Below the pieces are notes generated by a model. The model saw only the letters and a list, made by a program, of their open reading frames with translations. It had not been told where the DNA came from and ran no database searches. From Xylogone sp. PMI_703 (Eukaryota; Ascomycota; Leotiomycetes): a stretch of 64,000 nucleotides of DNA. The stretch lies in contig JAJTUQ010000003.1 of NCBI GenBank assembly GCA_021399445.1, positions 4,836,001 to 4,900,000 on the forward strand, given 5' to 3'. The position numbers and the translations under genes are program-made. Shown here in pieces: positions 1 through 11,004 of this stretch (the stretch's first letter is position 1; each line of letters opens with the position of its first letter).

Positions 1-165
1 CACAATGGATGCATACGCCGCCTGGAAGGAGTCTATCTTGGCCATGGTTTGGGTGGCTTCGTCTCCTGATACATGGGGAGTGAGTGCAGTTTTGACGATG
101 TCCCATAACTTGTTTGTACTAGGCGCGGTGGAGGATGAAGATGCAGGAAGTTTGGGTGTGGAATG
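1..165 (-). CDS. Partial exon of an unrecognised gene at window edge
   Basis: On the minus strand an open frame runs off the left edge of the window. It is preceded by a CTCTCAG splice-acceptor-like sequence, and an in-frame stop lies just upstream, so it should be an internal exon and not a first exon. The readable peptide begins with a Ser/Thr/Pro-rich stretch and continues through TNKLWDIVKTALTPHVSG to DSFQAAYASIV, which looks like folded protein. I do not recognise the family. The upstream exon was not located in the AT-rich DNA to the right, so the model is partial and the exon start is uncertain. Confidence 0.35.
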
Positions 166-1609
166 CTGAGAGCGTGGCTATAAGCTTAATGAAGCAATTA
201 ATGGATGTCTACTGTTGGAAGAGAAGAGATAGCCCGAAAATGATCTTGCGTTATCGGTAGATTTTCTAGCTTTATAGGGCAACTACGATATCAGTGACTA
301 ATATTGAATCGATCGACTAATTCTTGTACTATATGTATAGGCACGGTGTGTGTTGTGGTGTAAAGTAGCATATTCCAAAGCAAGCTAGGTCGGGCACCCT
401 ACATATTGCTATGCTGTGGGGAGACTCATTATTGTAGATGGTGATAACGTTATTACTCTAATTAACCGGTAGATATGGAATCACAACTACATGGCGTATA
501 TATGCTAAAGAGGTAACCCGATCATTAACATTTCCCATTGCGAGAGATGGTAATCCCAACACTTACAGGTACATGCAGGTCGCGGTGTTCAGTTTGAGTC
601 AGCATAGCTGGGCAGACCCTGCATAACCATTCCATCTATACTTATATTACCTAATAATTCAACTTTATAATACCAGCTCAGTATGCAGCATGCTTTAACT
701 TTTTCTGCACGATTTCGCAGAACAGCGAGGTCCTGTTGGGGAACATGTGCAAGTGAAGATGGCCATTTTTGGCCTAGTTTGACTACCGTACATTCTCCTA
801 TCAGAAGAGATGAGTGGAACTACTAAGTAAAGTTCCTGGGCACGAATAGAAGGCTTCTAAGATTTATCAGCGATTAAGGGGCAACCACGTATATATGTCC
901 AAGGAGTATTCACGTCTTAAATATTGGATCACGGATACACGAGCTGCAGCCTTGATTGTATGCTCTCAATTGCTCGAACCGTAGATCATATCAGCTCCCC
1001 ATCTTTGATGGTTTGTACTTCAACCGTATTTGCTCAAGCAACTGTCATTAACTCAATATGCTTGCTACCGTATATTATTTTAGTTGTTGTATGATTGCTC
1101 CTGCACAATATCAGCAGGCCAAGACCGTTATATAGAAATTATGTGTCCAACACTTACACTTGCCTCGTGCAAGAGCTCGTACTCTTGACGCTATCCGTGA
1201 ATTAAGATAAAATAAGCAGGTGTTAACCTTACACATGCATATTCGCTACCTTAGACCCACAGCATCTCATTCCATCTACCAAAGCCAACAAAAATGTGTC
1301 CGAACAAAGATATGTTCCGGCCCGTGTGCATTTAGGAATACCCAAATTATAATATGTTAAAGCTTAAGATTAAATTTTCTACTACAATAAATACTAAGAA
1401 TTAGTTTGAATTCCCTATTTCCTTAAGTTAAAGCCACATGGTAAACCTCAACAATGACAGCACGGCGTCAACGAGGATGATCAAAAGATTTCAGCTAAGG
1501 ACTCATGTTTCAGTCTTCATTAGAGTAGCTATCAGCGCAAAAAGGTATGCCAAACAGAGCCTGTTCGAAGAGATGATACATAGAATAGACAAGTTTTACT
1601 GTTATCTCT
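166..1609. other. Gene-free AT-rich spacer
   Basis: About 1.4 kb of AT-rich sequence with no ORF that looks coded. A 66-codon frame at 1438-1638 runs into the inverted-repeat element at 1610 and shows no family features. The 5' exon of the edge gene could lie near the left end. Confidence 0.5.
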
Positions 1610-1933
1610 GGCCTGAGCTAAAGGCACTCATAACTTAGCTAAAGGCACTCAGCAATGTCACTTCTCCAACACAAATGCACACTACAATTCTGTTTTGCCC
1701 TGTATTGTACTCAAATTTGTGATTACGGTTAATTCATTATAGCAGATTCCAAAACTTCACATTATAACTATCGTAATAATTGTAGAGATGTAATATTCTG
1801 TATCAAAATTTTGAGAGGACTTTTAACGTGTTAATCGCTTAGGGAGTTGAGTGCCTCAAGTGCCTGAAGTTTGTAATTCGCTAACAAAATTTGAGTGCCT
1901 TTAGCTAAGTTATGAGTGCCTTTAGCTCAGGCC
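1610..1933. mobile_element. hAT-like MITE, copy 1 (324 bp)
   Basis: The element starts with GGCCTGAGCTAAAGGCAC and ends with its reverse complement. The terminal inverted repeats are perfect over 42 bp (1610-1651 and 1892-1933). It is flanked by near-identical 8-bp duplications, TTATCTCT at 1602-1609 and TTATCTTT at 1934-1941. An 8-bp target duplication with long terminal repeats and no coding capacity fits a non-autonomous hAT element. A sister copy of almost the same length lies at 24265. No transposase is present in the window. Confidence 0.85.
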
Positions 1934-2370
1934 TTATCTTTCGACCAAGGTATGCGGACATTCCCAAATTACTAAGAGGCATATAAAGTAGCTACAGGCC
2001 GCTGCGTAACGGCACTCGAGATAGCGGACAAAGTTGGGCTGGCTGTCTTCCAAGCCAGGTAGACGGAGGGTGAAGAGTCGTCCTTCCCTCGTTGGGTAAA
2101 GTGGTCTGGACCTCTGGGAGTACTTGGTAATTACATGCTAGCTCACGTATTTCGGGGTATTCGTCAGCCGTCAGATACAGTACATAGCCTATGCACGGCC
2201 TAGGAGGACTCTGTGTCTGATAACGTCAGTATGGTCAGGAACCGGTTGATCAATCGGGTATACTTATCTATTTTACAAAGAGTGACGCCCGCGAAGACTT
2301 CTACTCTATTTATTGCGTATATTTACCCTTCCGCTATCGAATCACTCCGGCGTACATCTCGTGTTTGGCA
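1934..2370. other. Promoter-side spacer between MITE and first UstYa gene
   Basis: About 440 bases upstream of the UstYa gene at 2371. Short frames here overlap each other and show no conserved motif. It probably carries the promoter and 5' leader of that gene; I see no clear TATA box. Confidence 0.4.
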
Positions 2371-3185
2371 ATGGCGTTCACCACCCCAGGTCGGGTCTGT
2401 ATTGTCATTGGGGCTATGGCATTGAGCTGTCTGGTGGTACTGGTCCTCCAGGCTGCAAACGCCGTCACGCTACCGCGACTGCCATACCGGATCTACCGTG
2501 TCGACAAGTGTACCGACCAGCAAGTTAACCGTGCTACATACTTGATTGACGACACTGTTTTCCGTGATCACAAGCTGTTGCTTGACCTGTCACATGACGC
2601 TGACGAGGAGTTGAAGGCGTGGCTTCTCCCAGCTAAGACAGGTGTGATCTGGACCGCCTACAATGAGACGTTCAGGCTCGGCCAGGGCATTTCTATGTTC
2701 CATGCCATGCACTGCCTTCTCATGATTCGCAGAGCATTGCAGGACAAGGGTGACGGTGCCTCCTCTTCTGCGCATACCCACGCGGCAGAGGACGGAAGTT
2801 TTCTGTTCCACACGCATGCACCCCACTGCTTCTCATATATTGCACAGGTACGTGTGCACCGGAGTTTATGTTCACGACTCCGGGTTTTGACAGACTATCT
2901 CGTGGCTTACTGATGGCGGGCGTGCTGCAGCATGTCATGTGCTTAGGTGATAGCACAATTGAACCGCCGTGGGTGCATAAGGATGACGCCGGCAATATTT
3001 TACGCTTCGGTATCGACGGAGAGAATGTGCCGCACAAGTGCAAAGACAGGACACGTATGTGGGAGGTTGCTCGCCGTGCGCAAACAGAGACCTTTGAGGA
3101 TTGGGGCTGGAGAGAAGGCGACACGACGGAGAGTGTCTTTGGTGGCAAAGGTAGACCAGCAGTAGCTAAACAGGGACATATGTAG
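2371..3185 (+). CDS. UstYa/DUF3328 family oxidase-like membrane protein (A)
   Basis: Two exons, 2371-2847 and 2931-3185, give a 243-residue protein. The intron has a GTACGT donor and a CTGCAG acceptor. The ATG at 2371 is followed within ten residues by a single hydrophobic segment (about residues 9-31), the usual N-terminal anchor of the family. The first diagnostic HxxHC motif reads FHAMHCL. The second reads HAPHCFSYIAQ and continues across the intron as HVMCLGDSTIEPP, matching the family HCxxYLRQxxMC block. A Cys-containing KCKDRTRMWEVA segment matches the conserved region near the C-terminus. UstYa proteins carry out oxidative cyclisation in ustiloxin- and phomopsin-type pathways; the substrate here is unknown. 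It converges on gene B at 3580. Confidence 0.88.
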
Positions 3186-3579
3186 AGTATCTATCGTACA
3201 CTTGATAGTGAGTTGTCTTGAGGTATTTGGTAGTCCTCTGCCGGAAATTAAGAGGCCCGGTTGGGCCTTGCGGCCCTGTAGCTAGAGCAGTCTACAGGTC
3301 CTACAGGCTACAAGCCTTATAAGCTACAGGCTCTATAACACTTCGCTTACAAAGCTTTAGGCCTGTAAGCAAGTTAAAAAGATCCGCGGTACAATACAGC
3401 CCTTACCGTACGATATAACTCCTACCGTACTAACCTTTACGGCCTTATAGCTAAAATTATTTGAATTTCCGTAAACTGAAGATCAAGATAATATCTGCAT
3501 CCTATCCCCTTCTTTCGAGACCGAATATGTTAATCACAATAGATTGGTAATCCATCAAGGACGTATCTGCCCCAGGAGA
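3186..3579. other. Intergenic spacer between convergent UstYa genes; degenerate repeat
   Basis: About 390 bases. They hold short related words around CTACAGGC and TATAAGCTACAGGC and a weak terminal match CGGAAATT near 3241 and 3470, suggesting an old, decayed inverted-repeat element. No coding potential is visible. Confidence 0.35.
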
Positions 3580-4422
3580 CTATATGTGTACCTCTTTTCC
3601 ATGGTTTCTCATCATCTGAACGAGTCCATCTTTATCTCCACATTGTCGCATGTCTCTCGATCCGTCAATAAATGGCAAAGCAGTACCATTTGGTAAAACA
3701 AACTGACGTTCGAGAATACTGTCGGCCCAGCAGAGAATAGTCTGTCATTTCATTTAGCTCGTCCTTACCATGTGGCAGAAGGGGAGAGCAGCACATAATA
3801 TAGCTTAAGGCGACACTATCGGTGGGTTGACTCACGTTTCGTAAATAATCCATGCAGTGTGGCCAGTGATCGTTGTCATGCCAGTCTACGCCGGGATCTT
3901 TACCCTCGCGAGCCTGTTGTATAGCTTGTCGGAGTGACGCAAGGCAGTGAAGCTGGTGAAACCTGTATCTTGTCATTAGAAATGGAAATTCCGCGACATT
4001 GAGGCTTAGAAGGAGGAAGCACACATAGAAATGGTAGCTGGCTTAGGCTCGCCTCCAAAGTTCTCATCCGGAAGGCGAATTACCAATCCAGTTATTCCAA
4101 GATCCCAAAGATTATCGTATTGATGATCTAGGGATGTATAAGATTCATCCATGCCATATACACGCTGGAATCTAGGTTCATGTTGAAGACCTTTGTTATC
4201 TAATGCTTGAATTCGTAGCTGGCTGAGCATGATGGCGAGCAATGCAACTATGGCCGTAGTGGTGAGGGCGCAGTATCCCAGTAAGACGGACGCCATTGCA
4301 GGAAGCTGAATTGATCTCTTCCATTGTAATTGGGTTTTTCCTCCGCGAAAAGGCGAGGGAGGCAGCATGAGCCGATCGCTATCGTCTTCTTTCGACACAC
4401 TATGGTATAAGACCTCGCCCAT
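3580..4422 (-). CDS. UstYa/DUF3328 family oxidase-like membrane protein (B)
   Basis: Three exons on the minus strand, 4422-4025, 3962-3836 and 3741-3580, encode 228 residues. The start is the ATG at 4422, about 40 residues before one transmembrane helix (SVLLGYCALTTTAIVALLAI). After the first intron (GTGTGC...ATACAG) the protein reads ISMFHQLHCLASLRQ, a textbook first motif. The second motif is HCMDYLRN, continuing over intron 2 (GTGAGT...GACAG) into TILCWADSILE. The C-terminal block RDMRQCGD is also typical. All introns keep phase, so the gene appears intact. It is tail-to-tail with gene A. Confidence 0.9.
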
Positions 4423-5191
4423 GATTTCGATTTCAGGAAAGCTGAGGGTAGTGGAAGAGAACAATCTATACCTACATACAAGGGAGCAGAATATGTCAGG
4501 GTCATACACGAGAATGCAGATTCTTGCGCTATTGCGCTAGATTATCAAATGAGAGCCTTCATAGCTCAGCTGAAACTTACTCGTAAAATACACTCAATAG
4601 GACACCATCTCGAAACAACCCTTGTGTTTAAAGCATAAACAAATTCGGTCATTCACAATTAACGAATTACTCAAAATCAGAGTGATTATCAGCCAATTAA
4701 ATATTGACTTGTAAATAATTACCATAAAAATATTTCATCTTCCCCAGCTTTGACTGGATTTAGATGATGTCCGGTGCTGTAGGAGGAAATACACAAAAGA
4801 GTGCTCGGTTGAGTAGTGTATCAGCTGTGTAGTGATTACAAATAGGCTATCGACTGGGTATGAAGTCTGTGCTAATGTGCATATCCAATGCTAGCACATC
4901 ATGTCTCTCTTTCCCCTTAGAAAGTCCTTTTATCCTTGCTCTTCTTAGCAGTTGAGTTAGTTAATTGTAAACCTTGCTTTCTCTCTGCCTCTGATAAATT
5001 TGTTATTGGTAATTCCAATTTGTTTCTTACTGCTTGAGAGCATCCAAAGTAAAGTCTTAACTAGACAATTGTTCAGGAAACAACTCAATTATTAAGCAAT
5101 TTAGAAGTTAACTTTGTGACAACCTTCTCTCTTGATGAACTAGTCGGTTGAAATAACACCTATAAGCTACTAATTAACGCCAAAGCAAAAT
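4423..5191. promoter_or_regulatory. Divergent intergenic region between UstYa B and the ureohydrolase
   Basis: About 770 AT-rich bases separate two divergently transcribed cluster genes, so both promoters should lie here. I see no clear operator motif and no ORF with coding character. Confidence 0.45.
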
Positions 5192-6565
5192 ATGAAGATC
5201 TCGACAGTGTTGAGCCTCTTACTGTATGGGGAATTAGTTGTGACGTATGGAGAACACCACCATGACGATGGCAAGGAATGGACCACCAAGGAAGAACTTC
5301 GTGAGCTGGAGGCACGATGGGGACATGAGGTATGCGAGATATATTGTACATACGCATATTACACGAGGGTTACCCTTTTCCTGATATTATTAGTAGTGGG
5401 GCTTCGGCGGCATCAATACCTTTGCCCACCTCAAGCACGTCAAGTGCCTGACGGACCCGACAGCACGGTATGACATTGCTCTCATCGGAGCGCCATTTGA
5501 TACGTCTGTGTCGTACAGACCGGGTGAGTTCTCATCATTTATGCTCTTCTCTCACATATAAAGTATCGTGATACTCGACAGAGAGCTCATATGTATCATA
5601 GGGGCCCGCTTTGGTCCTCGTGCCATCCGGTCTGCCTCAGCCCGCCAGTCGGCCTTTCGAGGCTTCAACCCTCGTGCTGGCATCAATCCGTACATTAATT
5701 GGGCCACGGTCATCGACTGCGGCGACATCCCCATCACGCCATTTGATAATGCCATTGCTGCCGAGCAGATGACGCAGGCTCTCACGGCGCTGGGGGAGCG
5801 TCCTGGCTTGTCGGCACGGAGCCCCAAGCCCAAGTTGGTGACTCTCGGCGGCGACCATAGCGTGACGTTGCCGGCGCTGAGGGCCCTCAATAAAATTTAT
5901 GGCCGGCCCGTCCGAGTGCTTCACTTTGATTGTATGTGAAACATCTAGAACCGCCAATATCAACGTATTAACAAAGTTAAGCACATCTTGATACTTGGAA
6001 TCCGGAGAAGTATCGGTCAGCCTGGGGCACTACACTCTTCACCCACGGCTCCATGCTCTGGATGGCCAACAAGGAAGGCCTCCTGTCGAATGGGACTTCC
6101 GAAAAGTCCGTCCACGCTGGCCTCCGTATGCGTTTATCTGGTATCGATTTTGGCGAGAACACCGATGACACGAGCCAGGGTTGGGTACGATTCGCGGCTG
6201 ACGATATTGATGAGGTCGGAACGGCGGGCATCATCGATGGCATTATGAAGACGCTGGGAACTGAAGATCTCGTCTATCTGTCTGTAGACATCGATGTGCT
6301 CGATCCGGCGTTTGCTCCTGGGACGGGGACTCCAGAGCCGGGTGGCTGGACGACACGTGAGCTGATTCGCATTCTGCGCGGCGTTGAGGGTCTGAATCTC
6401 GTCGGGGCCGATGTCGTCGAGGTGTTGCCCGCGTATCAGAACAACGGGGAGGAGACGGCCCTGGCAGCTGCACAGGTGGTTTATGAGCTGTTGAGTTCTA
6501 TGGTGAAGAAGGGGAGAGAGAGTAGAGGGGAGGAGGGGAAGGCGGGCGTGAAGGACGAGCTATGA
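5192..6565 (+). CDS. Secreted agmatinase/arginase-family ureohydrolase
   Basis: Four exons (5192-5329, 5397-5523, 5602-5931, 5982-6565) encode 392 residues. The N-terminus is a signal peptide ([20 protein letters not shown]) followed by a His-rich stretch. The binuclear manganese motifs are complete: LGGDHS, then HFDSHLD reconstructed across the third intron (DxHxD), then SVDIDVLDP followed by [10 protein letters not shown]. The enzyme should hydrolyse a guanidino group to release urea. Family members act on agmatine, arginine, guanidinobutyrate or proclavaminate precursors, and the substrate cannot be read from sequence. Secreted agmatinase-like proteins occur widely in fungi, so cluster membership is inferred from position between UstYa genes and regulators. 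Confidence 0.9.
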
Positions 6566-6752
6566 GGGTGCGGAGTGTAAACAGCGTTCTGACTAGTAAT
6601 CCCTATGGCGGCCCCTGTCCGTGATACAATAATTTAGCGTGTAGTAGCGTTAGAATGGATTTAATTTGATTTAATTAAGGCCTAATAATCAAATCAAATC
6701 AAATCATTGATTAAGGTCAGTGATATTACTGATTGAACTTAATGTTATAACT

Positions 6753-7217
6753 TTATAAATGTTCTAGCCCATACGTCAATATTTGACACTAGCAAATGGG
6801 CTAGTCCATCTACCAATATTAAGTTATCGTATATGAATTAGTTTACGTGCTAGGGTTAAAGGTCTTATACACTACAAGCTGCGGCGTACCTAACTACTAT
6901 AATAGCCTATAATTATAATGCACTCAACCGCTATGGTTAACCCACTCGGACCACAAGCTCCAGGCTTTCAGCCTCACTAAACACAGTAATTGTACAGTGA
7001 TAACTATATTATACGTGATAATATAGGTATTTACAATAAATCTAATCGGAGTTGTAAGTTGTGAATGCACCTTATGCTTTGGTCATGCAACTTAGTGGTA
7101 AATTGGCGTGCGGGCTAGCCCGATACGCTAGCCCCCACGCCAATCAATACCCGTATTGGTAGTTGGGCTGGCCCATTGGCCGATGTAATATATTGGCGTA
7201 TAGGCAAGAATATATAA
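6753..7217. mobile_element. Degenerate MITE, family 2, copy 1
   Basis: The left end reads TATAAATGTTCTAGCCCATA and the right end, reverse-complemented, reads TATATATTCTTGCCTATACG; both continue into CGTCAATATT/CGCCAATATA. Internal sequence resembles the element at 20192: both contain versions of ACTACAAGCT, CACTATAATA-GCCTATA and CTCAACC-CTAT in the same order. The ends are too diverged to define the boundary or a target duplication. Confidence 0.55.
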
Positions 7218-7729
7218 CATAAGGAATCACGGAAAGGCCGGGCCCGGTTAAGGCCGAAAGCCGTTACACATAAATAGATTTATCCAATAGAAATAAATAG
7301 AAATAACTCGTTTATTTCTGCGGAAGTCATAACGCCTTCCCCGTGAACAAATGAGTAGATTTGGAAGAGGCTTTTGCATTTGGCCCGCGATTGTTCTGAG
7401 AAATCTGCTTCTATATTGAAGATCTGATTCCACATCAAACATCTGATTCCATATCAGAAATCTGCGTGATGACGGCTGAGATAAGGGAGCCCTACCACTC
7501 TTGATTGATAATTTACGCGGGCTCTTTTAGGTAACAGTTTCCTTACACAAGTTTTGTGATTTTTAACATTCTATTTTATTATATGATGATTTACAAATAT
7601 ACCTTTGTCGGTTCACTCTCATAACGTGTAACACGACATAATATATATAATTACAGTATGCCGATTACGTTGTATTAGGAGACTCATAGCTGTTGGATTC
7701 AAAAGTTAAGGGCAGAGGTATCTCCTTAG

Positions 7730-7903
7730 CCGGTGAAAATAGCTCACTTTTCACATAACAATTATATTTCCCTTTTGATGACTCGATTAGATTATATAAG
7801 ATGATCCTAAACACTTTTATTAGAAATCACTACTTACTAATTTAACCGAGTCATCAAAAAAGGAAATATAATTGTTATATAAAAAGTGACCTATTTTCAC
7901 TGG
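7730..7903. repeat. 174-bp near-perfect hairpin element
   Basis: The left arm (7730-about 7795) begins CCGGTGAAAATAGCTCACTT and the right arm (about 7838-7903) is its reverse complement with only a few mismatches over roughly 65 bases. A short loop of about 40 bases separates them. It resembles a foldback or MITE remnant. No clear target duplication was found. A transcript would form a long double-stranded hairpin. Confidence 0.75.
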
Positions 7904-8445
7904 CCATACGAATAGAGTATTTAAATCTCACCATCTCGACACATAACCTTGTATATGATATAGCTATCAGCCACTAAATACTACCGTATAGATACGTTGC
8001 TACGCTCGTGTCGATTTTTGGATCCACAGTTCAAAGATTCAGGCGTTCAAGATCAAGATCCTTGTCAGCCTACCCTGCTAAGGCTGGATATAGCTAGCTT
8101 ATTAGACCATAAATTTGAGTATTACTGAATCGGAAGAAGTACAAAAACAGCTTAAAGTCACTTTTTATGCCTTTTTTAATGGTAAATGCCATATTGGTGT
8201 AATTTTTCCTTTAGCTACGGGGAGTCCGCAAAGGGCAAAATTTGCTAGCGAGAATACAAGACAGCTAGGAGGGGTACATGCAGGGAAAGGAGCAAAAGAG
8301 TATTTGGATTCAGGCTTTCCACTCCATAGGAAGGAGAAGGAGGTCTAAAAGCCGAATCCAAAGGCGTCCCTTATTTGTACAGAGCATTAGCAATTAAGAA
8401 TAAGCCCCGCAAGCTACAAATTTAGTTTCGGTTCAAAAAACTCAA

Positions 8446-10476
8446 ATGATGGCTCAAAATTCCACTTCAATTCGAGCATCGCTTGCTTGTATTCCAGTGA
8501 GACAGCCGTCTCCCTTTCCAAGATGCTTACTGATAGTGCAGTGTCGGCAGCAACATGCGAAGTGCACGGGCGAAAGGCCTATTTGTTGTCGCTGCCAGCA
8601 AGATGGACGACAATGCTTCTATTCCAGGTCTCGTCGTGGCACCAGCGTTAGACAGAAAGATATGAGTGGATACCATGTCACTACTTCTTGTACTACTAAC
8701 GTCCAATCTCTGTCCGCATACAAGGGAGCTTTGTCACACAATCAGGCCACCGCGGTTCTTTCTATTCCAAGTTCACTAGCGCTGTCAAACGAGCAGTCGG
8801 ATATTCTCCCCTTGTTAGATTCATATTACAAGTATGGATTTTAATTTACGGCATCCCAGGTTATCAGGGAAGGGATCTTCTCAGATGCAAACTTCGTTAG
8901 GACTGCTTGTTGACAGCTGGCTGATATCTTCACAGATTCTTTCATCGAGCACACCCGTTTGCTACGCCTCGAGACCACTTTTTGCGCCAAATAAGTGGTA
9001 GCCAGGCCCCTTCCAAAGATGTTACATCGGTTATGGCATATATCGGCTCTTTATACTGCTCGAACAACGCGTCGATTACTCTGAGACAGCTAGCTCTAAA
9101 TAAGTTGCGTGCACCGGAAACTCCACATACTGGATATACGGTTCTAGCTTTCCTTCTTGCAGCCATTGTCATGTACGGAGAGGACGATGGCTCCCAAGCA
9201 CAAAACTTTATTAATCAAGCAGTTTCTGTAGCCCTCGAGATCCAGATGAATACTCGTGCATTTGCTCAGAGTGAGCTTGATGCAGTACAGGCAGAATGCT
9301 GGAGACGCACATACTGGGGACTTTTCATCGTCGAAACAATAACTAATGACTTTATATCTCAGCCAGGCTCTATGTTAGTCCTTGTACATTCCTTTTTTTT
9401 CCCGTTGGCAGTGGCAGCTAATCCGTAATTAGGTTTTATGACATCGAAATGGGAGTAGAGCTCCCATGCGAAGATGCTGAATATGAAAGTGTGCGTACTG
9501 TTCAAACGTTATTTAACGGCTGACTCATGCCTTGCCAGGTAATTCCTTCTCCACGGACGTGTCTCGACTACGAAATACGCGAATTGGAGGACGAGTCCGT
9601 CACATTTTCTTCTTTTTCATATCTAATAGACTTAGCTCGGATCGCTCATTCTTTCCAAGAAGGAATGCGGAGGAATAGAAATGACTTGCAATCTACCGTT
9701 ACCAATACCAACAACATGCTCATGAACTGGATATTGCACCTCCCCGAGAAAAAACGGAGTTTTGACAAGGAGAAGGGAGACCTGGATGAGTTGATGTTTT
9801 TTGCTCATGGCTATTTCCAGAGGTGAGAGGTCTTTCATTTTAGAGTAATCCAGACCTAAATATAATTTCAAATCTGATCTAACCAAACAGTCTTTTGCTT
9901 TGTATCCACCGCCCTTTATCTCAGCTCCCATGCGATGAGAAAGAGATTAGCCTTCTTGGCTGTATCCTCTCTTGGGGGTCCTCAAGCGCAGACGGCATGC
10001 GGCCCAGCGCTGCAGATTGGCAGCACACAAAAATGGTACTAGAGGCGGCCGAATCGGCCATCAATATCTATGCATTTCCATTTTCTATCACCCACTCTCC
10101 ACTGATAGTTGCCGTCGTGAGCTTTTCAGTCACGACCATTCTCTCCGCATACCACCGGTGTTACTCAGAAACTGATCAGCATCATGCGCGGAATCGAGTC
10201 CGTCTCGGGCTAGCGCGTTTGAAAGATCTAGGAATGATATGGCCAGCGAGTGCTCGGATGAGCAGCGCCATCAAGACCGCGGCCCAAGCGGTGATTAAAC
10301 AATCTCGTATGCAAAGAGATTCGATCGCCGTTCGTCAACGGAGTGCTCAGGCGTCACCCTGGCTGAGAACAGATGTTTTGTCGCACAATATGGAGATAAC
10401 TGGCGATATGAGCCAATGGGTTGATCTGGAAGATACTGAAATTTGGGAAGCAGGAAATCCTGTACAAACACACTAA
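8446..10476 (+). CDS. Zn(II)2Cys6 transcription factor 1
   Basis: Six exons (8446-8496, 8542-8831, 8936-9373, 9433-9490, 9539-9822, 9891-10476) give 568 residues. Removing the 45-base first intron joins CIP to CRQQHAKC and restores the cluster C-x2-C-x6-C-x6-C-x2-C-x6-C, ending CQQDGRQCFY. This is the fungal binuclear zinc DNA-binding domain at about residues 14-45. The middle region contains ECWRRTYWGLFIVE and a later CIHRPLSQLP, typical of the fungal-specific TF domain. The first intron is a multiple of three without a stop, so unspliced reading wrongly breaks the zinc cluster. The intron at 8832 is the least certain. It is probably a regulator of the surrounding cluster. Confidence 0.82.
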
Positions 10477-11004
10477 ATTAGATATCTTGGCTTCTCTTTT
10501 GTGATGCTTGGACGACAGCACCACACTATCAACACAGAACACGTCCAAACTAGCTTATTTCGGCAAATAGTCTTCTCAGGTTAGGGAGGTTATGTCCGAA
10601 ATTGGGTGGCCTACCAGAAGCATTGTAATCATGGTAATCTTTGAATATTAAACTTATTAAGAGTTTAAAGGTACCTTTTTGTACACTTATATGGTTAAGG
10701 ACTTACACATACAATCTTAGTATGAGCTGTACCGAGCGGCTCGTGGAGCTTGTTCAGATGCCTTTATTTGTGGAATACACTATGTATGCGTGGGGAACAT
10801 GGAAGCTATTGTCCCGTCGCAATATCCTGAGCTACACAATTCGATATTCGAAGAGGTTAGCTTAATGGCCCAAAATTCAAACGGGCAGATTATGCAAAAC
10901 CTCAGTCTTCTTGAATCTAGGCACAATGTGGGGCATAGAATATTCAGTGTAAGCTGCAGTTGAGAATCCATACTTGCTTTATTAAGTTATAAGTAGAGTA
11001 TACA
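10477..11004. other. Spacer between convergent regulators
   Basis: About 530 bases between the 3' ends of the two transcription factor genes. No coding potential or repeat is recognised. Confidence 0.5.

Larger units (their letters stand above)
6566..8445. other. Long gene-poor spacer with two inverted-repeat elements
   Basis: Nearly 1.9 kb of AT-rich DNA between the ureohydrolase and the first regulator. It holds the repeats annotated at 6753 and 7730. A frame at 8115-8348 lacks recognisable motifs and starts from a TTG, so I do not call it a gene. Confidence 0.5.

Noticed and set aside
1438..1638. 66-codon frame upstream of the first MITE
   Set aside because: It runs into the MITE terminal repeat and has no recognisable features.
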